Of a stretch of DNA of 34,436 bases, positions 30,678 through 34,436 are shown piece after piece. Both the position numbers and the translations under genes were made by a program. The notes below the pieces were generated by a model. That model had not been told where the DNA came from. It made no database searches and was given only the letters and a program-made list of their open reading frames with translations. Source of the DNA: an uncultured Myxococcales bacterium (lineage in GTDB: Bacteria > Myxococcota > Myxococcia > Myxococcales > Myxococcaceae); the NCBI GenBank assembly GCA_903911905.1, contig CAIWFK010000221.1:1-34436 (forward strand). The letters run 5' to 3'. How positions within the stretch are numbered: the first letter of the stretch is position 1; the number at the start of each line of letters is the position of its first letter.

Positions 30678-31300
30678 CTCACCGCGTCGACTCACCGTCG
30701 GTGCGACGTCTTCGCGTCGTCTCAAGGTCGATTCGGTCTCCCCGCCGTCGGCTCGGTGCCAGTACGACGCTGCACGGTCGGTGCGGGCTCATCGCGCCGA
30801 CACACCGTCGGCGCGACCCCGTTGCGACGACTCACCACCGCGGAGACGTCATCGCGTCGTTGCACGGGCGGTGCGGTCTCACCCACGCCGGCTCACCGTC
30901 GGTGGGGCGTCATGACGTGGGCTCACCGTCAGTGCGACGCTGCACGGTCGGTGCAGGCTCATCGCGCCGACACACCGTCGGTGCGACCCCGTTGCGGCGA
31001 CTCACCACCGCGGAGACGTCATCGCGTCGTTGCACGGCCGGTGCGGTCTCACCCACGCCGGCTCACCGTCGGTGGGGTCATGAGGTCGGCTCACCGTCAG
31101 CGCGACCCCGTTGCGACGACTCACCACCGCTGAGACGTCATCACGTCGTTGCACGGGCGGGTGCGGTCTCACCCACGTCGGCTCACCGTCGGTGGGGGGG
31201 CGTCATGACGTGGGCTCACCGTCAGTGCGACGCTGCACGGTCGGTGCAGGCTCATCGCGTCGGCTCACCGCCAGTGCGGCCCCGTCGGTGCGACCCCACC
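30678..31300. repeat. Nested tandem repeat array
   Basis: The core consists of two full imperfect copies of about 170 bp (30761-30930 and 30931-31098) and two partial ones (31099-31223 and from 31224). Each copy is itself built from smaller blocks: roughly 61 bp, 30 bp, 61 bp and 18 bp, mostly opening with CTCACCGTCGGTG or close variants (about ten). CACCG-T-CGGTG is itself an inverted repeat, and CGTCATGACG palindromes recur at 30908-30917 and 31201-31210. Copy lengths of 170, 168 and 125 bp are not all multiples of three, so reading frames shift between copies and the frame crossing it is not a gene. It fills the 737-bp gap between the hydrolase and the lipoprotein; apart from it I see only a -10-like element at 31348. 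Confidence 0.85.
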
Positions 31301-31347
31301 GCGTCGACACTCCCGCGTGAGGTAATCAATCGGGGGGGATTCGGCCG

Positions 31348-31353
31348 TATGCT
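31348..31353 (+). promoter_or_regulatory. -10-like element before the Gly-rich lipoprotein
   Basis: TATGCT lies 7 nt before the ATG at 31361. A G-run at 31332-31338 could be a ribosome site for an alternative ATG at 31349, so the start is not settled. Confidence 0.35.
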
Positions 31354-31360
31354 TCCGCCC

Positions 31361-32002
31361 ATGCGCCGCTTCGCCATGCTCTTCGCCCTCGTCGCCATCT
31401 CTGGTTGTGGCTCGACCTCAGGCCCTGATGCCGGCGCGACGGGCGGAGGCATGGCGACGGGTGGTGGCTCAGCGACCGGTGGCGGTTCCTCGACCGGCGG
31501 CGGTGCAGCGACGGGAGGCGGCACCACCACGGGCGGCGGCACCGCGACCGGTGGCAGTGGCGGCGGCACCGCGACCGGTGGCAGTGGCGGAGGCGGCGTC
31601 ACCGGCTGTCAGGTCACCATCTCGGGCGCGCTCACTGGCACCCGCGCCTGCACCCTGAGCGTGGTGGGTGACGATGTCTCGGTCGTCTCCCTCATCATCA
31701 GCACGCCGAACGACCACCAACTGGTGCTCAGCTCGACCTTCACCCAGATGCGGCCGCTCTCGGTCGGTACCTTCACCGACGCTCCGTGGTCAGGCGTGAT
31801 GAACGTCATCAGCAACGACACCCTGGCCTGGAACCAGTCGCTCGGCGCCGGCACCGTCACCAGCGGCAGCTTCTCGCTCTCGGTGACGGCGGTCGGCACC
31901 TTCACCAACTCGGTGGGCTCGGGTCAGCACGGCAGCCTGACCGGCGTGCTCAAGCCCATCAGCCATACCGACCCCGACGTGAACGTCTCGGTGACGTTCT
32001 GA
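31361..32002 (+). CDS. Gly-rich-linker lipoprotein of unknown function
   Basis: The ATG at 31361 (MRRFAMLFALVAISGCGS) gives a 213-residue lipoprotein with lipobox ISGC (Cys16); the ATG at 31349 adds four residues and cannot be excluded. Residues about 25-80 are a flexible linker of TGGG-X repeats in six-residue steps (ATGGGS, TTGGGT and variants). The remaining 130 residues are a beta-rich domain (VTISGALTGTRACTLSVV, LVLSSTFTQMRPLSVGTF, GSFSLSVTAVGTFT) without catalytic signature and with two Cys (in GCQVT and RACTL) likely paired. The frame continues upstream through the repeat array, but that part is not gene-like. It is followed by convergent argJ with a 9-bp gap. Confidence 0.8.
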   Translation: MRRFAMLFALVAISGCGSTSGPDAGATGGGMATGGGSATGGGSSTGGGAATGGGTTTGGGTATGGSGGGTATGGSGGGGVTGCQVTISGALTGTRACTLSVVGDDVSVVSLIISTPNDHQLVLSSTFTQMRPLSVGTFTDAPWSGVMNVISNDTLAWNQSLGAGTVTSGSFSLSVTAVGTFTNSVGSGQHGSLTGVLKPISHTDPDVNVSVTF

Positions 32003-32011
32003 AACGACGCT

Positions 32012-33229
32012 TCAGGTCGTGTACTCGGCGTTGACCTGCACGTAGCGGTACCCCAGGTCGCTGGTCAGCACCACCGCGTGACCGGGCCCGTCCTTCAAGA
32101 CCAGCTCGAGCTTCACGTCTTCGCTGGCCATCGCGCGCGACGCGGCGGCGCGGTCGAACGCGGTCGGCTCGCCGTTGCGGAACACCTCGATGCCCTGCAA
32201 CACGCAGCTCAAGTCCTTCGCGTGGCGCACTTCGGGCGCGTTGCCGACCTGGCTGGTGAATCGGCCCCAGTTCGGGTCGTTGCCGTACAGCGCGGTGCGC
32301 ACCAGGGCGCTCGAGGCCACCCGCCTGGCGATGGCCCGCGCCGCTTCGTCGGTCGCCGCACCCGTGACCTGAATGGTGGTGACCTTGGTCGCGCCCTCGC
32401 CGTCGCGCGCGATGAGCCACGAGAGCCGTCTCGCCACCGGCTCGACGTGCCGCGCCCAGTCATGCGCCGACTTCACCGCGCGCGTCGACAGCAGCAGCAG
32501 CGTGTCGTTGGTGCTGGTGTGGGTGTCGACGTGCACGGCGTTGAAGCTGCTCGCCGCAATGGAGGTCAGGGCCCGCTTCATCTGCTCGGCGCGCACGTCG
32601 AGGTCGGTGACCATGAAGGCGAGCATGGTGGCCATGGTGGGCTCGATCATGCCCGCGCCCTTGCACACGCCCGTCACCAGCGCGTCGCCCACCTTCGCGC
32701 ACGCTTCCTTGGCGAACGCGTCGGTGGTCATGATGGCCGAGAGGAATCGGCGACCCGCTTCCACGTCGCTCGAGAGTTCCTTGAAGGCCAGGTCGATGCC
32801 CGCGCGCACCTTGTCCATCGGCAGCTTCACGCCGATGACGCCGGTCGAACACACCAGCACCTGCTCGACGGGGTAGCCCACCAGCGCCGCCACCTGCTCG
32901 CACATGGCCCGCGCGTCGGCCTCACCCTGCGTGCCGGTGCAGGCGTTGGCGTTGCCGCTGTTGACCACCACCGCGCGTACCAGCCCGTGGCTGCGCAGCA
33001 GGTGCGCCTTCGAAATCACCACCGGTGCCGCGGCGAAGTGGTTCTGGGTGAAGATGCCCGCTGCCGCCAGCGGCGCGTCGGCCACCAGCAGCGCCACGTC
33101 GGGGTTGCCCGAGGCCTTGATGCCGGCGCGCACTCCAGCCGCGCGCACGCCCTTCACGCTGGTCAGCGTGTACTCTGCAGGCGCGAAGGAAGGGACCGCG
33201 GGAATCTTCACCGTCAGGCTGTCGCTCAT
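32012..33229 (-). CDS. argJ: Bifunctional ornithine acetyltransferase / N-acetylglutamate synthase
   Basis: The ATG at 33229 (MSDSLTVKIPAVPSF) is preferred to a GTG four codons upstream; an AGGTGGG lies upstream. The 405-residue precursor shows family motifs LLVADAPLAAAGIFTQNHFAAAP, VVVNSGNANACTG, CSTGVIGVKLPM and GAGMIEPTMATMLAF. Self-cleavage should occur between Ala200 and Thr201, freeing Thr201 as nucleophile of the beta chain; NDPNWGR near the end is also conserved. ArgJ transfers the acetyl group from N-acetylornithine to glutamate, recycling acetyl in arginine synthesis. Whether it also uses acetyl-CoA cannot be told from sequence. It starts 24 bp after the ammonium transporter stop, so the two are probably co-transcribed. 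Confidence 0.96.
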   Translation of the reverse strand: MSDSLTVKIPAVPSFAPAEYTLTSVKGVRAAGVRAGIKASGNPDVALLVADAPLAAAGIFTQNHFAAAPVVISKAHLLRSHGLVRAVVVNSGNANACTGTQGEADARAMCEQVAALVGYPVEQVLVCSTGVIGVKLPMDKVRAGIDLAFKELSSDVEAGRRFLSAIMTTDAFAKEACAKVGDALVTGVCKGAGMIEPTMATMLAFMVTDLDVRAEQMKRALTSIAASSFNAVHVDTHTSTNDTLLLLSTRAVKSAHDWARHVEPVARRLSWLIARDGEGATKVTTIQVTGAATDEAARAIARRVASSALVRTALYGNDPNWGRFTSQVGNAPEVRHAKDLSCVLQGIEVFRNGEPTAFDRAAASRAMASEDVKLELVLKDGPGHAVVLTSDLGYRYVQVNAEYTT

Positions 33230-33253
33230 GGCAGCGCCCACCTACCACCAGCT

Positions 33254-34436
33254 TCAGGTCTGGTCGAAGTGGTACCCGCGCTCGCCGTGCACGTGCAGGT
33301 CGAGCCCGTCGCGTTCTTCCTGTTCGCTGGTGCGCAGCCCCCAGATGGCCTTGAGCACGCTGGCGATGACGAAGGTGCCGACGCCCGCGTAGAGCATCGC
33401 CACTCCGACCCCCAGCGCCTGCTTGCCCAACTGCGCCACGCCGCCCCCGAACACCAGGCCGTTGACCGGCTGGAAGCACAGCACGCCGGTCAACAGCGCG
33501 CCCAGAATGCCGCCCACGCCGTGCACGCCGAAGGCGTCGAGCGAGTCGTCGTACTTGAAGCGGGTCTTCAGTTGCACCGCCCAGTAGCAGACCACCGAGG
33601 ACAGGGCGCCGATGAGCAGCGCGCCCCACACCTTCACGTGGCCCGCAGCCGGAGTGATGGCGACGAGCCCCGCCACGATGCCCGAGGCGAGCCCCAGGGA
33701 GGTCACCTTGCCGTGGTGCCAGCGCTCGACCAGCATCCACACCAGGCCGGCCATGGCGGCGGCGGACTGGGTGGTGGTGAAGGCCAGGCCCGCGGCGGCG
33801 CCAGCGACCGGGCTCTCGACCGCCACCGCGCTGCCCGCGTTGAAACCGAACCAGCCGAACCACAACAGCCCCGCGCCGGTCAGGGTCAGCACCAGGTTGT
33901 TGGGCAGAATCGCCGCGCCGCGCGCCACGTCGCGCCGGGGCCCGAGCATGAGCGCCAGCACCAACGCCGACACGCCCGCAGAAATGTGCACCACCGTACC
34001 GCCGGCGAAGTCGAGCACGCCCAGCTTGAAGAGCCAGCCGTCACCGGCCCAGACCTGGTGGCAGAGCGGCGCGTAGACCAGCGTGCTCCAGATGAGACAG
34101 AAGGCCACGTAGGTGCGAAAGCGCATGCGCTCGGCGACCGCGCCGCTGATGAGCGCCGGGGTGATGATGGCGAATTTGCCCTGGAACATCACGAAGACCA
34201 GCTCGGGAATGGCCTTGTCGGCGTAGAGCTTGGTGGGGGCGATGTCGTTCAAGAACAGCAGGCCCGGGTCCCAGCCGACGAAGCCGCCCAGGGTCTTGCC
34301 GAAGGCCAGCGCGTAGCCCAGCGCCACCCACTGCACGCCGATGACGGCCATGGCCACGAAGCTCATCATCATCGTGGTCAGCACGTTCTTGCGGCGAACC
34401 ATGCCGCCATAGAAGAGCGCGAGGCCAGGCACCATC
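33254..34436 (-). CDS. amt: Ammonium transporter (5' end beyond window)
   Basis: The frame runs from 33254 to the window edge, giving 394 codons. The visible sequence begins VPGLALFYGG, which in complete Amt proteins comes about 25-40 residues after the start, so the N-terminus is outside. Ten or so membrane segments are visible. Conserved features include the first pore His in GGTVVHISAG, the second in DAFGVHGVGGI and GWFGFNAGSA. The C-terminal tail (ERDGLDLHVHGERGYHF) matches the cytoplasmic regulatory tail that contacts PII proteins. Amt conducts ammonia/ammonium into the cell under nitrogen limitation. A glnK gene usually sits next to amt but is not downstream here, where argJ follows; it could lie upstream. 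Confidence 0.95.
   Translation of the reverse strand, partial: MVPGLALFYGGMVRRKNVLTTMMMSFVAMAVIGVQWVALGYALAFGKTLGGFVGWDPGLLFLNDIAPTKLYADKAIPELVFVMFQGKFAIITPALISGAVAERMRFRTYVAFCLIWSTLVYAPLCHQVWAGDGWLFKLGVLDFAGGTVVHISAGVSALVLALMLGPRRDVARGAAILPNNLVLTLTGAGLLWFGWFGFNAGSAVAVESPVAGAAAGLAFTTTQSAAAMAGLVWMLVERWHHGKVTSLGLASGIVAGLVAITPAAGHVKVWGALLIGALSSVVCYWAVQLKTRFKYDDSLDAFGVHGVGGILGALLTGVLCFQPVNGLVFGGGVAQLGKQALGVGVAMLYAGVGTFVIASVLKAIWGLRTSEQEERDGLDLHVHGERGYHFDQT

Noticed and set aside
30678-31300. Possible CRISPR array.
   Set aside because: No identical 23-47-bp repeats separated by unique spacers of even length; the blocks are contiguous, degenerate and nested, and no cas gene is present.
30149-32002. 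A 617-codon + frame spanning the hydrolase, the repeat array and the lipoprotein.
   Set aside because: Only the part from 31361 has signal peptide and domain character. Repeat copy lengths do not preserve frame, so the middle is not coding.
31999-32015. CTGAA/TTCAG inverted repeat between the lipoprotein and argJ as a terminator.
   Set aside because: Arms are 5 bp and mostly consist of the two convergent TGA stop codons with a few flanking bases.

Overview
The window is high-GC chromosomal DNA (roughly two thirds G+C by eye) from a Gram-negative bacterium, most likely a myxobacterium (Myxococcota). The pointers are many lipoproteins with Asp/Gly/Ala-rich or Gly/Thr-rich linkers, a Cys-rich lipoprotein, orphan histidine kinases, a methyl-accepting chemotaxis protein, a SUMF1-domain lipoprotein and a lipoprotein-form prolyl oligopeptidase. 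Assignment rests on gene style, not on a marker gene. I see 34 protein genes, two of them cut by the window edges, and no tRNA, rRNA, CRISPR array, insertion sequence, integrase or phage gene. Coding density is high.

Layout. 1-1425 (-): coiled-coil/HEAT-repeat protein with its own promoter. 1641-6095 (-): a run of an S2P-type intramembrane protease, a Cys-rich lipoprotein, a single-pass membrane protein, a small secreted Cys protein, a DUF3467 protein and a secreted protein, largely of unknown function. 6185-9427 (+): two translationally coupled lipoproteins (the second LolA-like), an orphan histidine kinase and an unknown protein. 9428-9789: intergenic DNA with a hairpin and a 21-bp tandem repeat. 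9790-13889 (+): a SecD-P1-like lipoprotein, a hexose-phosphate mutarotase-like enzyme, a hybrid histidine kinase and a coupled methyltransferase-like protein. 13952-17810: glutamine synthetase (-), divergent chemoreceptor (+) and a small membrane protein (+). 17811-22632: a close bacterial counterpart of animal ILVBL/HACL2 (-), divergent prolyl oligopeptidase (+) and a coupled RsuA-family pseudouridine synthase (+). 22642-24611: VOC, Nudix and a small acidic-tailed protein (-), with a divergent metallophosphoesterase (+). 24621-28612 (-): probable operon SDR, Tat-exported amidohydrolase, YdeI-like protein, argG. 28733-30623 (+): SUMF1 lipoprotein overlapping an alpha/beta hydrolase. 30624-31360: a nested, non-coding tandem repeat array. 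31361-32002 (+): Gly-rich lipoprotein. 32012-34436 (-): ammonium transporter followed directly by argJ.

Nitrogen and arginine metabolism recurs: ammonium uptake (amt), ammonium assimilation (glutamine synthetase), ornithine/N-acetylglutamate cycling (argJ) and argininosuccinate synthesis (argG), although these lie in three separate transcription units. Signalling (two kinases, one chemoreceptor) and envelope proteins make up most of the rest.

The main points for follow-up are: (i) a recurring TANNNT element 6-8 nt upstream of start codons that lack Shine-Dalgarno sequences, suggesting many leaderless mRNAs; (ii) Ile codons switching from ATC to ATT whenever the next base is C, as if ATCC/GGAT were avoided; (iii) the nested repeat array at 30.7-31.3 kb; (iv) a perfect 12-bp inverted repeat in front of the unknown-function operon; (v) a free-standing SecD P1-like lipoprotein; (vi) the ILVBL/HACL2-like lyase. 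Inverted repeats were found by eye; short ones (5-7 bp arms) are expected by chance in such DNA and are weighted accordingly.
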